Shown in pieces: positions 7,025 to 16,125 of a stretch of 35,599 nucleotides of DNA. The notes under the pieces are model-generated. The model was not told where the DNA came from. It ran no database searches and saw only the letters and a program-made list of their open reading frames with translations. Every line of letters starts with the position of its first letter. Position 1 is the stretch's first letter. Source of the DNA: Phyllobacterium phragmitis (GTDB taxonomy: Bacteria > Pseudomonadota > Alphaproteobacteria > Rhizobiales > Rhizobiaceae); assembly GCF_002980495.1 (NCBI RefSeq), contig NZ_PVBR01000032.1, positions 1-35,599 on the forward strand. Reading direction: 5' to 3'. The translations under genes were made by a program, and so were the position numbers.

Positions 7025-9112
7025 TTAGGGACGACTGCCGGCAAGCCGCAGACTGTTTAGCGATACCGACACAGAACTTGCCAGCATCGCGCAAGCCGCC
7101 ATTACTGGCGAAAGAACTCCTGTCACCGCAAATGGTATTGCGATCGCATTGTAGACCAGCGCAAAACTGACATTCTGCGTGCCGATAGCCACCGTTCGAC
7201 GGGCAAGCGCGATTGCTGCTATAATCTGCTCGACACCACCTTGGACGATGGCAACGTCTGCCGTTTCGGCAGCAGCACTATGAGCACCGGCAACTGAAAT
7301 GCCGCAATCCGCAGCGGCGAGTGCCGGCGCGTCATTGATGCCATCACCGATGAACATCACCGGCCGTTCGGAACGGGTTATCAGCTCCGCTTTCTCCCCT
7401 GGGGTGCAACCATAATGAATTCGGCTTGCCGCCAGGCAGAGTTGCCTACCCAGCGCTAGCGCTGGGCCTTTGCTGTCGCCCGTTGCAATGAATACCGAAA
7501 CGCCATCACGCTCGAGCGTTGCCAGCACTTCGGCCGATTTATCCTTCGGCCGGTCGGCGAGATCGAGCGTTCCGATAAGAACACCGTCGCGCTCTACGAC
7601 CAATCGCGTCTTACCTGCATCCGAGGCGCTACCCATCACGGTTGTGACCCGCCCCATCGCGTCATAAGTCCGCGCACCGCGGGCGAGTCGCGTCCCTCCG
7701 GCTCCCTGCTCCGAGCCATGCCGCCGCACGATTGCCTTGGCCAGCGGGTGAAGAATACCGGTTTCGGCCGCCGCTGCCATTGCTATCACCTCGGCCTCGT
7801 TCCAGCCCGGCTCGGGCGTCACACTCGTGACCGTTGGCACGCCTTCGGTCAAGGTGCCTGTCTTGTCAAATATTGCGGTGCGCACGCGCGACAGCATTTC
7901 AAAGGCTGCGGGTTCACGGATACGGATGCCTTGCATCGCTGCCAAACCGGCCGCGCGTGCTTGCGCCAAGGGACCGGCGATAGAAAGAGCGCATGGGCAT
8001 GCCCCGGCAAGCACAGCGAGCCCACGCAAAAGAGCATCCGGCCATGGAACACTCAAGAGCGGTTGCGAAACCGAGGTCACCAATGCAAGAGCCGGTATGG
8101 CCCAGGCGAGAAAACCGGCGACGTGGTCGGCTTTTGACGTGATGGTGCCGCGACGGGCGATCTCCAACGCGATGACGCCTCCCATACGATCAATGTCGCG
8201 ATCGCCGTATAGGCGATCGACCGTGACGACCAGCCGCCGCTCCAAATTAATCGTCCCGGCCTCGACCCGCACGCCGGTCGACACCCGTACCGGTGTGGAT
8301 TCGCCAGTAAGGGCCGAACGATCAATCGTGCTTGTGCCACTCGCAACAATGCCGTCCATACCGACGGGCGCGCCGGCATCGACAACAATGAGATCGCCAG
8401 GCATGATTTGCGAAAGCTCCCTCTCGCCGGTCGTTTCTCCCGCGAGAACTATGGCTGTATCGGGCGATGTTCGCTGAAGTGCAGTCAAGGTGTCGATGGC
8501 GTTCCGACGAATGGTAATGTCCAACAGCCGCCCAACGAGACGGAGCGTGACGAGCATGGTAGCGGTGTCGAAATAAACATCCGCCGTGCCGTTAATGAGC
8601 GTAGCCGCCGATGCGGCGAGAGCGCCGAAGGTGCCCATCGTGACGAGAAGGTCCATGCCGGGCGCACCTAGGCGAAGGGATTGGGAGGCCATCCAAAAGA
8701 TGCCTCGCCCTGCCCACAGCACCGGCAATGCGAGGATACCGGCCGCGCAAGCGATCCACCATGCAGTCGTCACGTCCAGCACCGAGACGTAGAGCACGAT
8801 CGACAGAGCCATCGACCACATCCCCGCCATCACAGCGATGGCAAGCCGTAACGAAAGACGCCGTAGGTCGCGTCCAAGGAAAACGGAGAGTTCTTCCGGG
8901 CGATGCCGATCGATGAGGCGATAGCCCGCCTTGGCCACCGCACTGCCAAGCGCGGCCGTGGATAGTTGCTTCTCGTCCCATTCCACCAGCGCCGATGCCG
9001 TGAGATGGTGCACGCCAACCGAGCGCACCCCGGGCAGCCGGCTCAGATACCGCTCCAGCCCTCGCGCGCAACCGCCGCAGGCTAGCCCATCGATTGCGAA
9101 GAGTCGGCGCAT
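7025..9112 (-). CDS. ccoI: Cu(I)-exporting P1B-type ATPase, CcoI/FixI type
   Basis: 695 residues. A single N-terminal heavy-metal domain with CGGC (Cys12/Cys15) is followed by membrane segments. The remaining motifs are in P-type ATPase order: the actuator loop with TGES, the metal-site motif ACPCALS, phosphorylation DKTGT, the nucleotide-domain HP (GILHPLAK) and the hinge GDGINDAP. The last helices carry the YN and MxxSS features of Cu(I) pumps. CcoI delivers copper for the CuB site of cbb3 oxidases. It is the last gene of the oxidase operon, seven bases after the TsdA-like stop, which supports that role over copper detoxification. No ccoG or ccoH is present here. Confidence 0.9.
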   Translation of the reverse strand: MRRLFAIDGLACGGCARGLERYLSRLPGVRSVGVHHLTASALVEWDEKQLSTAALGSAVAKAGYRLIDRHRPEELSVFLGRDLRRLSLRLAIAVMAGMWSMALSIVLYVSVLDVTTAWWIACAAGILALPVLWAGRGIFWMASQSLRLGAPGMDLLVTMGTFGALAASAATLINGTADVYFDTATMLVTLRLVGRLLDITIRRNAIDTLTALQRTSPDTAIVLAGETTGERELSQIMPGDLIVVDAGAPVGMDGIVASGTSTIDRSALTGESTPVRVSTGVRVEAGTINLERRLVVTVDRLYGDRDIDRMGGVIALEIARRGTITSKADHVAGFLAWAIPALALVTSVSQPLLSVPWPDALLRGLAVLAGACPCALSIAGPLAQARAAGLAAMQGIRIREPAAFEMLSRVRTAIFDKTGTLTEGVPTVTSVTPEPGWNEAEVIAMAAAAETGILHPLAKAIVRRHGSEQGAGGTRLARGARTYDAMGRVTTVMGSASDAGKTRLVVERDGVLIGTLDLADRPKDKSAEVLATLERDGVSVFIATGDSKGPALALGRQLCLAASRIHYGCTPGEKAELITRSERPVMFIGDGINDAPALAAADCGISVAGAHSAAAETADVAIVQGGVEQIIAAIALARRTVAIGTQNVSFALVYNAIAIPFAVTGVLSPVMAACAMLASSVSVSLNSLRLAGSRP

Positions 9113-9119
9113 ATCCGCG

Positions 9120-10151
9120 TTATTCCGGAGCGCCGACCGGCCTGTCAGGATCAGGGGTGCCTACGCCCAATAATGCACCGTTTAGGGTCTTCCCATAGTA
9201 GATCTCATCGCCATCATGGAAGAGTTGTCGTGTCTCCTCTATGGACTTATTGCCCTGACGGGGTTCCTTCGGGCGCTCGAAACTGTCAATATATGCCGCC
9301 ACGTCCCAAGCCTCCTGATCGGTGAGCCAGCCGGGCTGGGATAGAGGCATGTTATTTTTGATGAAGGCGGCAGCTGTATCGATGCGCGCCATGCCGGCAC
9401 CCCAATTGTAGGAATTCGGGCCCCATAATGGCGGGAAGACATAACGCCCGTTCATGTCCTTTTGGCCTTGCCCGTCTTTTCCATGGCAGACGGCGCAATT
9501 TGCAGCGAAAACTTGTGCTCCGCGTTCCGGCGTGTAGCCAAGTTCGGTCTTGGCGACCTTACCGAAACCAGCGCCTTTTACTTGTTCGTTCGTTGGGGTG
9601 CCGGTGGCAAGCCAGAAGAAATAGCTTTGCAGATCGCGGTAAATGTCGTCTCCCGCAGGCGGCGGCCCGCCCTTCGCAGAATGCTGGGCGTTCATTGAGT
9701 AGGTGAAGCAGCCCTTCACCCGATCTTCCATTGTGTTGATCTGTTTGTTTTTCGAACGGTACTTTGGATATTGTACCCAAGCCGCCCACATCGGAGCCGA
9801 CAGGGGTTGCCGTCCTGCTCCCAGGTGACAGTTCGAGCAGGACAGACCATTCCCGACATATTGCGACGCATTGGTGGACGTATTCATGAAAATTGCCTGT
9901 CCGCGACGAACGGCTGCGCCGAATTGATCGTTCGGAATCTCGTCATCGCCCGGAGGCTGGAAAATTCCGTCAGTCGCTTGTCCCTCAACAACCTTCTGAG
10001 CCGCCTGGTCGATGAAGCCGCTTTCATACGCGAGTGCCGCAATGGCGATGACGACGAGAACTCCGCCCGCAGTGTGAATCCACCATCGCGCAAGGCCACC
10101 CTTCCGGGCGTTGGCTGGTTGATCTTCTGGGATTTCGGCGTGTTCCGTCAT
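9120..10151 (-). CDS. TsdA-like membrane-anchored dihaem cytochrome c, copy 1
   Basis: 343 residues. A cytoplasmic tail and one membrane anchor (about 22-42) precede two c-haem domains, CSNCH (105-109) and CAVCH (219-223). Cys148 sits 39 residues after the first haem His in the motif GCFTYSMN. This matches the unusual axial Cys ligand of thiosulfate dehydrogenase TsdA. FPPLWGPNSYNWGAGMAR and the AAAFIKNNMP stretch also match TsdA. TsdA oxidises thiosulfate to tetrathionate or runs in reverse. The anchor would keep it next to the oxidase. The frame is open to 10433, but ATG 10151 overlaps the upstream stop as ATGA, as elsewhere in this operon. The actual substrate is not proven. Confidence 0.8.
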   Translation of the reverse strand: MTEHAEIPEDQPANARKGGLARWWIHTAGGVLVVIAIAALAYESGFIDQAAQKVVEGQATDGIFQPPGDDEIPNDQFGAAVRRGQAIFMNTSTNASQYVGNGLSCSNCHLGAGRQPLSAPMWAAWVQYPKYRSKNKQINTMEDRVKGCFTYSMNAQHSAKGGPPPAGDDIYRDLQSYFFWLATGTPTNEQVKGAGFGKVAKTELGYTPERGAQVFAANCAVCHGKDGQGQKDMNGRYVFPPLWGPNSYNWGAGMARIDTAAAFIKNNMPLSQPGWLTDQEAWDVAAYIDSFERPKEPRQGNKSIEETRQLFHDGDEIYYGKTLNGALLGVGTPDPDRPVGAPE

Positions 10152-11395
10152 GGCCGGTCTCCAATTTTGGCAATTTGTTCGGCTTCCCCCGCCGGAACCG
10201 GCGGAAGCGAGGCGAGATAGTCTGCGACCGCACGGCGATCGGCATCGCTGAGTTGGCGCGAGATCCGTCCCATCAAATCGAGGGACGAGTTGTTGCGATG
10301 GCCTCCGGTCCAGGCTGCGAGTTGGTTGGCGGTGTATGCCGCCTGCTGGGCAGCTAGCGGCGGAAACTCCGGCGCAACGCCAAATCCCGACGGGCCATGA
10401 CATGAGAAGCAGGCCGGAACATTGCGGCTCCAATCGCCATGAAGGGCAAGCTCCTCGCCCCGAGCCAAGTTTCCGCCGAGTTCAGGCTTCGCGTTCGATG
10501 GCACGCGAAGCCTGGCATAATACTCGGCAACCTCGCGTTTTTCGGCATTGGAGAGCGTAGAGACGACGATGCGCATGGATTCATTGACACGACGGCCTTC
10601 GATGAAATCGTCAAACTGCTTGACGATGTAGTCGGCGGGCAGACCGGCGAGACGAGGGGTATTTTCCTTGCCTTGCCCAAGATCACCATGACAGCTCGCG
10701 CATGCCCACTGCTCGCCGCGGCCCGTGAAAATCAAGGAAGAGGCTTCAGGCGTCAGGGAAGCTGCAATTGCGGAAACGAAAGGAGGCTGCGCCCCGACCG
10801 CAGCGCCGGTCGAGGCAGCAATCTCTGCCCCGCCCTTAAAGCCGCCGCTATGGGCAACGCGCTCGCGCAGCGCCGCTACGCTCAAAGGATCGAGGGTATC
10901 GGAGGCGCCCCCAAATCGATGAGAAACATATGTTGCAAGTTCGCCGATTTCACCGTCCGTCAGCACGCTCGCAAAGCTCGGCATGTGACCGTTGAAGATA
11001 TGATCGCCCACGCGGATCGGTCCGTCGATGCCGCGCAGCAGGATCGTCGCGATCAGTTCCGGCCCTTGGGCTACAAAGGTGGATCCGGCGAGAGGCGGGA
11101 TCGCACCGCGCACACCCAAACCGTCCGCCTGATGGCAGGTCGCGCAGCGAGCGGCGAATAGCGTGGAGCCCGGCTCGCTGGACTCGTCCTTTTCCATGCG
11201 GCTCGCAACCGTCCTTTCAACCTCGGCGAGCGCGATATCGTGGCGCGTGTCGATGAGAGTGGCGGCTCCCCAAATTCCCAGGCCAACGGCAAAGGCGATC
11301 AGTGGCCATGGCATCTTGCCATGCTGTTCGTAGGGCTCGAAATTTTCATCCGGCCGACTTGGATCGACAGTTTCTAGGTTGTTCTCTGGAGTCAA
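10148..11395 (-). CDS. Membrane-anchored trihaem cytochrome c with c4-like pair (CcoP-position)
   Basis: 415 residues. One membrane helix (about 29-48) is followed by three c-haem domains: CATCH (84-88), CASCH (232-236) and CFSCH (329-333). The last two, each with an LSxA/D...YYA or YLASL-type end and an RLAG/PLAA loop, resemble the two halves of cytochrome c4, a known donor to cbb3 oxidases. It occupies the place of CcoP in the operon and probably passes electrons to CcoO/CcoN. The start is TTG 11395, overlapping the ccoO stop by TTGA, with GGAGG seven bases upstream. The later ATG would cut into the membrane helix. The three-haem form is uncommon for CcoP but known in some species. Confidence 0.82.
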   Translation of the reverse strand: MTPENNLETVDPSRPDENFEPYEQHGKMPWPLIAFAVGLGIWGAATLIDTRHDIALAEVERTVASRMEKDESSEPGSTLFAARCATCHQADGLGVRGAIPPLAGSTFVAQGPELIATILLRGIDGPIRVGDHIFNGHMPSFASVLTDGEIGELATYVSHRFGGASDTLDPLSVAALRERVAHSGGFKGGAEIAASTGAAVGAQPPFVSAIAASLTPEASSLIFTGRGEQWACASCHGDLGQGKENTPRLAGLPADYIVKQFDDFIEGRRVNESMRIVVSTLSNAEKREVAEYYARLRVPSNAKPELGGNLARGEELALHGDWSRNVPACFSCHGPSGFGVAPEFPPLAAQQAAYTANQLAAWTGGHRNNSSLDLMGRISRQLSDADRRAVADYLASLPPVPAGEAEQIAKIGDRP

Positions 11396-12012
11396 TTTGT
11401 GCCCTCCGGTCGAGCGTAACCATCGTCCCGAAGTGCTCCCGCAGGCGCCGGATAGGTGCGGTCGAGCGAAAGCAGGTAGGCAACGAGATCAAGCGCTACT
11501 TGCCTGGCGACGACAACACCGGCGTCGGGGGCGAATGACGAGGGAAGCGAGACGACAACATCTCCTGGTGCAGCCGCGCTCTTTTCCTCGAAGAGGAAAG
11601 GATAGGCGGGCATGATACTCCACTCGAAGATGGCGCGTGGCTGATAGAGATGAGTCAAATGCCAGTCGCGGGATGGCAGACGCGCCCCGACATTCAGAAG
11701 ATCTGGCCCGGTGCGCATCGTGCCGAGTTGATGGGGCGCATCGTAGACATAGTCTGCCGCGATTGCAGGGCGGCCCCAGCCACGCACGCTGTCAGGAGCC
11801 TGATCGGGTGATCGCGGTTGCTGGCTGTGACAATAGACACAGCCTAGAGAAACGTAGACTTCACGCCCCCGAAGTTCCCGCTCGGTGTAGGGCTTCAAAC
11901 CCGGAGGAGCATCATGGCGGCTGATCTGAATCCCCGGCGCGATCACCAGCAGAAGCGTTGCGAAAGCGAGAATTGCCAGCGCCAAGATGGAGAGAGGAAG
12001 ATACCGGTTCAT
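11392..12012 (-). CDS. ccoO: cbb3-type oxidase subunit II, CcoO-like
   Basis: 206 residues. An N-terminal membrane helix (about 6-27) precedes one c-haem motif, CVYCHSQ (58-62). The CcoO pattern follows: GWGRPAIAADYVYDAPHQLG, then RTGPDL, DWHLTHLYQPR and SIMPAYPFL. The last motif supplies the Met ligand region. CcoO receives electrons from the other cytochromes and passes them to subunit I. The frame is open to 12288, but ATG 12012 overlaps the ccoN stop as ATGA and begins the signal anchor. It is the second gene of the oxidase operon. Confidence 0.92.
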   Translation of the reverse strand: MNRYLPLSILALAILAFATLLLVIAPGIQISRHDAPPGLKPYTERELRGREVYVSLGCVYCHSQQPRSPDQAPDSVRGWGRPAIAADYVYDAPHQLGTMRTGPDLLNVGARLPSRDWHLTHLYQPRAIFEWSIMPAYPFLFEEKSAAAPGDVVVSLPSSFAPDAGVVVARQVALDLVAYLLSLDRTYPAPAGALRDDGYARPEGTN

Positions 12013-13583
12013 TCTGCAGGCACCGTCTGGACAGTCGCCGATGTCCGGCGAGGAAGGAGAATAGCCGCCACATTGAAAGCGAAGAGGAGGTGCCCGATCG
12101 TCATCAAGCTGCCGCCTACGCTCCGCGCCTCGAGATAGGGGATGGTGACAAGCACACTGTCGGAGAATGGTCGCGTTGCATCGAGCATCGCGAGGCCCTG
12201 CAGAACGCCGCCGATCGAAAGACCAAAGAAATAGATTGCGAACCCAATGACGATGAACCAGAAATGCGCGTTGATGAGCGCAGGCCACGGGAAAGCCCGT
12301 CCGGTCATACGCGGCAGCATGTGGTAGGCGGCGCCGAACATGATAATCGTGACGAAGGCATAGGCGCCGAGATGTGCGTGTCCGACCGTGTAGTGCGTGA
12401 AATGCGTGACCGTATTGACCGAACGGAGCGCCTCGATCGAGCCCTGGAACGACGCCAGCGTGTACATGACCGCGCCGAAGGAAATGAAGCGCAACGGCAG
12501 TGATTCCCTCAGTGCCCAGAGATTGCGGGCGACGGTGATGTGCTGGTTGATGGCCACGGCGATAACCGGAATGAACATCATCACCGAATGGACGACGGAA
12601 AGGGTCACAACCCAGGTGGGCACCGGCCCTCCGATCAGATGATGGATACCCACCTGGCTATAGAAGAGCGCTAGGCCCCAGAATCCGAGCAGTGACACGG
12701 AATAGGAATAGATCGGTTTTCCGATGATCTTCGGGATGAAATAGTAAGCCGTCCCAACGCCTATCGGCGTCAGCCAGAGCCCCAGAACATTATGCGCGAA
12801 CCACCAGTTGACGGTGGCTTCCTCGACGCCGGAATGGATGAAGGGGATGTTGGCAATGACGAAAAGGCAGGGAAACCACAGAATGCCAGCCAGGAAGTAC
12901 CAGCCCGAGACATAGATGTGGCGAACTTCCCGGGCTCGCGTCGTCTTGATGAGCGGGATCACGAAGAACATGCCGGCCAGCGCCAGAAGCATGTCTAACT
13001 GCCAGGGGATTTCGAGCCATTCTTCGCCATCCGTCCATCCATTGGCGATGGCGAGCGCGCCAAGCGCAACAGCAATGTTCCAGAGAACCGCGCCGAAGAT
13101 CGGCAGTCGCGGGGCACGCAACGGCGTATGGAAAATGCGCGGCAGGATCCAAAACATTGAAGCAATGCCGACCTGCGACAGCCAGCCATAGATGACGAGA
13201 TTGAGATGAAGGGTGCGGACGCGCCCGAAGGTAAGCGGCGCGGAAGCGGAAAGCCAATCCGGCCAGTGCAACTTTAGGGAGGCGATGAGCCCAAAGACGG
13301 AACCGATTAAGAGCCAGACGGTGGCAGCGACAAGCAGCACCTTCACAGGCGTGGCGGAGATACGATCGATACCAGTGTTGGCTGTGTCGAACGAGTGCCG
13401 CTTCGCAAAAGAGCGTCCTGCATCGGGGCTATCGAGATGACCCTCCTCGCCAGGGGCGAAAATGACCTTAGCGTCTTGCTGGTCGAGTTTGATCTGGTGG
13501 TTGCTGATCGCCCAGATGAGAAAGCCGAGTGCAAGCAATGAGACTAAGAAGCTCAACGCTAATAATAGCCCCGCCGTCATCAT
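12009..13583 (-). CDS. ccoN: cbb3-type oxidase subunit I with CcoS-like N-terminal extension
   Basis: 524 residues. Catalytic residues match CcoN: low-spin haem His126 (LHLNL), CuB ligands His264 (WWFAHN) and His314/His315 (GIHHL). The crosslinking Tyr308 lies 44 residues after His264, and haem ligands His402 and His404 lie in VGHAHLG. The Tyr argues for an oxygen reductase and against a nitric oxide reductase. Residues about 1-50 are an added membrane helix followed by WAISNHQIKLDQQDAKVIF. This resembles CcoS, the small cbb3 assembly protein usually encoded apart. The start is ATG 13583 with GGGAGGGA upstream. It is the first gene of the operon ccoN-ccoO-trihaem-tsdA-ccoI, 68 bases from operator site 4. 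No ccoQ was seen. Confidence 0.92.
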   Translation of the reverse strand: MMTAGLLLALSFLVSLLALGFLIWAISNHQIKLDQQDAKVIFAPGEEGHLDSPDAGRSFAKRHSFDTANTGIDRISATPVKVLLVAATVWLLIGSVFGLIASLKLHWPDWLSASAPLTFGRVRTLHLNLVIYGWLSQVGIASMFWILPRIFHTPLRAPRLPIFGAVLWNIAVALGALAIANGWTDGEEWLEIPWQLDMLLALAGMFFVIPLIKTTRAREVRHIYVSGWYFLAGILWFPCLFVIANIPFIHSGVEEATVNWWFAHNVLGLWLTPIGVGTAYYFIPKIIGKPIYSYSVSLLGFWGLALFYSQVGIHHLIGGPVPTWVVTLSVVHSVMMFIPVIAVAINQHITVARNLWALRESLPLRFISFGAVMYTLASFQGSIEALRSVNTVTHFTHYTVGHAHLGAYAFVTIIMFGAAYHMLPRMTGRAFPWPALINAHFWFIVIGFAIYFFGLSIGGVLQGLAMLDATRPFSDSVLVTIPYLEARSVGGSLMTIGHLLFAFNVAAILLPRRTSATVQTVPAE

Positions 13584-13651
13584 GCGCAGTCCCTCCCTTG
13601 CCCGGCCTGCTCTTGCGGCAGGCGCACAGGATCGTGCGCTGGAAGGCCAAA

Positions 13652-13668
13652 CTTAAGGCAACCTTAAG
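13652..13668. promoter_or_regulatory. PmrA-box-like operator, site 4
   Basis: CTTAAG at 13652-13657 and 13663-13668 around GCAAC, 68 bases before the ccoN start on the minus strand. This is the only operator for the five-gene oxidase operon, so the oxidase, cytochromes and copper pump would rise and fall together. Confidence 0.84.
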
Positions 13669-13765
13669 AAGCTAGTTCTGCTGTGAAAAAGGCTTAGAGC
13701 TGATCACAAAAGCTCAACAAGAACTTGAGGTGGGATGCATGATTCCATCTGATTTGCATCCTATC

Positions 13766-14677
13766 CTAGTATCGTGCATCCTTCGGTTTTTTGACGTTCG
13801 GCCAGTCATTCACTTTTCCTTCAAAATTGGGGCGTGGCATATGGGTGAAATATTTCGCTACGTCGACGGCGTCCTGATCGGAGAGAACCCCGCCTGCCCC
13901 GAGCGGCGGCGTAAGATTCATCGCTGGCGGCATGGCGTATTTGATGAACTGCGCCGCCTTGTAGGTTCTGGCCATGCCAGCGCCGATGTTGAATGATTCG
14001 TCGCCCCAGAGCGGCGGGAAGATATAGTCGCCCGACTGGTCCTTCATACCTTGACCATCGGCGCCATGGCAGAACGCACACTGAGCTGCGTAGATTGCCT
14101 TTCCCCGCTCGGGATCGGGAATCAAGCTTTCGTCGATCGACCGGACGTTGCGGATCGCCACTTTGGTACCTTTCGCCACGCCCTGTCTCAGCCAATCCAT
14201 ATAGGCAACCATCGCCTGCATTTCGGCGCTTTCTCTTGCCAGAGGCTTGCCGTTCATCGAGCGCTGAAAGCAGCCATTGATCCGCATAACGAGATCGACC
14301 TCCCGCCCAGCGCGGGGCATCACCGCAGGATAGAAGTTGCTGGTGTTGATGTACGGATTTGCGTCAGGGAGTTTACCCTGGGCCATATGGCAAGAGTTGC
14401 AATTAAGGCCGTTGCCAACATTGGCGGCCAGCAGGCGCGCGGTCTCATTGAGGAGACGCTTGCCCTGGAGGATCGACTGAGCGTTTTCCTCCTGCAGGAT
14501 TTCGGCATCTGCGGGAATGCGATAGGTGCCGACTTGCTCTTTGTCTTTGCCAAGCACTGCGAACCTATCCTGTGCGGATGCGTCGAGTGTCGGTTCTGCC
14601 ATGAGGACATATATACCCGTCGCTCCCATGAGCGCCAGAACAGCAACGATGGCGAGAAGAAACTTACTCTTTGTCAT
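13766..14677 (-). CDS. TsdA-like dihaem cytochrome c, copy 2
   Basis: 303 residues. An N-terminal signal or anchor helix (about 6-27) precedes CNSCH (93-97) and CAFCH (200-204). Cys136, in GCFQRSMNG, again lies 39 residues after the first haem His, as in copy 1 and TsdA. IFPPLWGDESFNIGAGMAR is shared with copy 1. Sequence outside the motifs has diverged clearly, so this is an old paralogue, not a recent duplicate. The start is ATG 14677 with GGAG seven bases upstream, overlapping the end of the trihaem gene by 14 bases. Likely role: periplasmic sulfur-compound or thiol oxidation feeding cytochrome c. The substrate is inferred only from the family. Confidence 0.8.
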   Translation of the reverse strand: MTKSKFLLAIVAVLALMGATGIYVLMAEPTLDASAQDRFAVLGKDKEQVGTYRIPADAEILQEENAQSILQGKRLLNETARLLAANVGNGLNCNSCHMAQGKLPDANPYINTSNFYPAVMPRAGREVDLVMRINGCFQRSMNGKPLARESAEMQAMVAYMDWLRQGVAKGTKVAIRNVRSIDESLIPDPERGKAIYAAQCAFCHGADGQGMKDQSGDYIFPPLWGDESFNIGAGMARTYKAAQFIKYAMPPAMNLTPPLGAGGVLSDQDAVDVAKYFTHMPRPNFEGKVNDWPNVKKPKDARY

Positions 14678-16013
14678 GCTGATCTCCCGGCACGTAATGC
14701 TTGGGTTTACGCGCGATCTCGTGACGCATCCGCGAGATATCTTTGTCGGTGATCTTGCTGCCGTGATTTCCCCAGCCATTGCGGATGAAGTTGAGGATGT
14801 CAGCAATCTCGCGGTTTGTCAGATGAGCAAACCCGGGCATTGTGAAAGCCATGGCATCATGCGGCGTTTTCGGCATGCGTCCCCCTGCGAGCGTGACCTG
14901 GATGAGGGAACTCGGATCGTCGGAGAAGACCATCGAGTTGCCCGCAAGTGCCGGATAAATCCGCAGCGCCCCTTTACCGTCCATCCGATGACAGATTGCG
15001 CAGTGCTCGACATAGGATGCTGCGCCCGGGGCCTCGAAATTTCCGGTTTTTAGCGCCACGGTCGTAACATCCTGCTTCGGCTTCCAATTCGGCTTGCGGT
15101 CGTCGCGAGGAGTGAGGGATTTCAGATAGACGGCGATCGCTGTCAGGTCCTTCACTGAGAGATGCTGTGTCGAGTGCTCGATGACATCAGACATCGAGCC
15201 GAAGGCCGCCGTCTTGTCATTACGCCCAGTACGCAGGAACTCGATGATCTCGTTGGTTGTCCATGTAGACAAGCCGGTGTCTTCATTGCGTAGATTCTTG
15301 GCGTACCACCCCTCCAATACGGACCCGGAAAGAAAATAGCTGTTCGGGCCGTCAACCAACGCAGTTTCCTCGAAAGCGAGACCGCGCGGCGTGTGGCAAG
15401 CACCGCAGTGAGCAAGGCCTTCGACGAGATAGGCACCATGCAGGATCTGCGGGTCGGCACTGTCGTTTGCAAACTGCCGGGGCTGCGCGAACAGAAGCTG
15501 CCACCAGGCAATCGGCCAACGCATGCTGAGGGGCCACGGCATAGTGGTCGGCTGGTTGTCTTGTTGAACGGCGTCTACACCCGACATGAAATAGGCGTAT
15601 AGCCCCTTCATATCGTCGTCGGTGATAATTGCATAGGATACGTAGGGCATCGCCGGATAGAGGTGAGTGCCATCGCGTCTTATGCCCTTCCGCACAGCCC
15701 GTTCGAAATCGCCGTAGCTATAAGCACCGATTCCCGTCGAGCGATCAGGCGTGATGTTCGTGGAATAGATGGTGCCCATTGGCGTCTGCATGCCGAGGCC
15801 GCCAGCGAAAGGCTTACCACCGGGTGCCGTATGACAGGCAATACAATCCCCTGCCCGCGCTAGATACTCACCTTGACGGATGAGATTGGGATCACTGACA
15901 TCGACCTGCGTCTCTGATTTCGGCTTGAACCAATAAGGCGTAGACATCGCAATCGCGTAAGAAGATCCCAGTCCGCAGATCGCGAGCAATGCAAGCTTAC
16001 TTAATGGTCGCAT
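14664..16013 (-). CDS. Trihaem cytochrome c, AdhB/gluconate-dehydrogenase subunit type
   Basis: 449 residues. A signal peptide (about 1-22) is followed by three haem motifs: CIACH (57-61), CGACH near 207 and CAICH near 346. The spacing and the motifs STNITPD, YPAMPY, MPGFAHLT match the cytochrome subunit of membrane alcohol, gluconate or sorbitol dehydrogenases. No flavin or PQQ dehydrogenase subunit lies in the window, so this one is orphaned. It is co-transcribed with TsdA copy 2 and could pass its electrons onward. The ribosome site before ATG 16013 is weak. The upstream gap (16014-16125) has no operator, so expression may come from site 5 through the thioredoxin gene. Confidence 0.87.
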   Translation of the reverse strand: MRPLSKLALLAICGLGSSYAIAMSTPYWFKPKSETQVDVSDPNLIRQGEYLARAGDCIACHTAPGGKPFAGGLGMQTPMGTIYSTNITPDRSTGIGAYSYGDFERAVRKGIRRDGTHLYPAMPYVSYAIITDDDMKGLYAYFMSGVDAVQQDNQPTTMPWPLSMRWPIAWWQLLFAQPRQFANDSADPQILHGAYLVEGLAHCGACHTPRGLAFEETALVDGPNSYFLSGSVLEGWYAKNLRNEDTGLSTWTTNEIIEFLRTGRNDKTAAFGSMSDVIEHSTQHLSVKDLTAIAVYLKSLTPRDDRKPNWKPKQDVTTVALKTGNFEAPGAASYVEHCAICHRMDGKGALRIYPALAGNSMVFSDDPSSLIQVTLAGGRMPKTPHDAMAFTMPGFAHLTNREIADILNFIRNGWGNHGSKITDKDISRMRHEIARKPKHYVPGDQHDKE

Positions 16014-16125
16014 GGCATAACCAATTTGTTTCGATAATTATCCTAGTATCTCGAATCCCTCCCTATCACTTTGATTTCAATCAACATCGCCGGCCCATGT
16101 TCTTTCGATATGGCTTGCGGTGCAG

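Noticed and set aside
9120-10433. Longer N-terminal frames for the cytochromes (10433, 12288, 14806) and for trbE, tnpC and trbD
   Set aside because: The extra residues lie over the preceding gene and lack homology. The inner ATG codons show stop-start overlaps or ribosome sites.
12009-13583. Nitric oxide reductase (NorB-like) instead of an oxidase
   Set aside because: The crosslinking Tyr308 of cbb3 oxidases is present, and CcoO and CcoI are in the operon. Nitric oxide reductases lack this Tyr.
13762-16050. 12-bp direct repeat TATCCTAGTATC at 13762 and 16039 flanking the cytochrome pair
   Set aside because: It is too short, does not extend, and is not at recognisable element ends. One copy overlaps the stop of the TsdA-like gene, so chance is likely.
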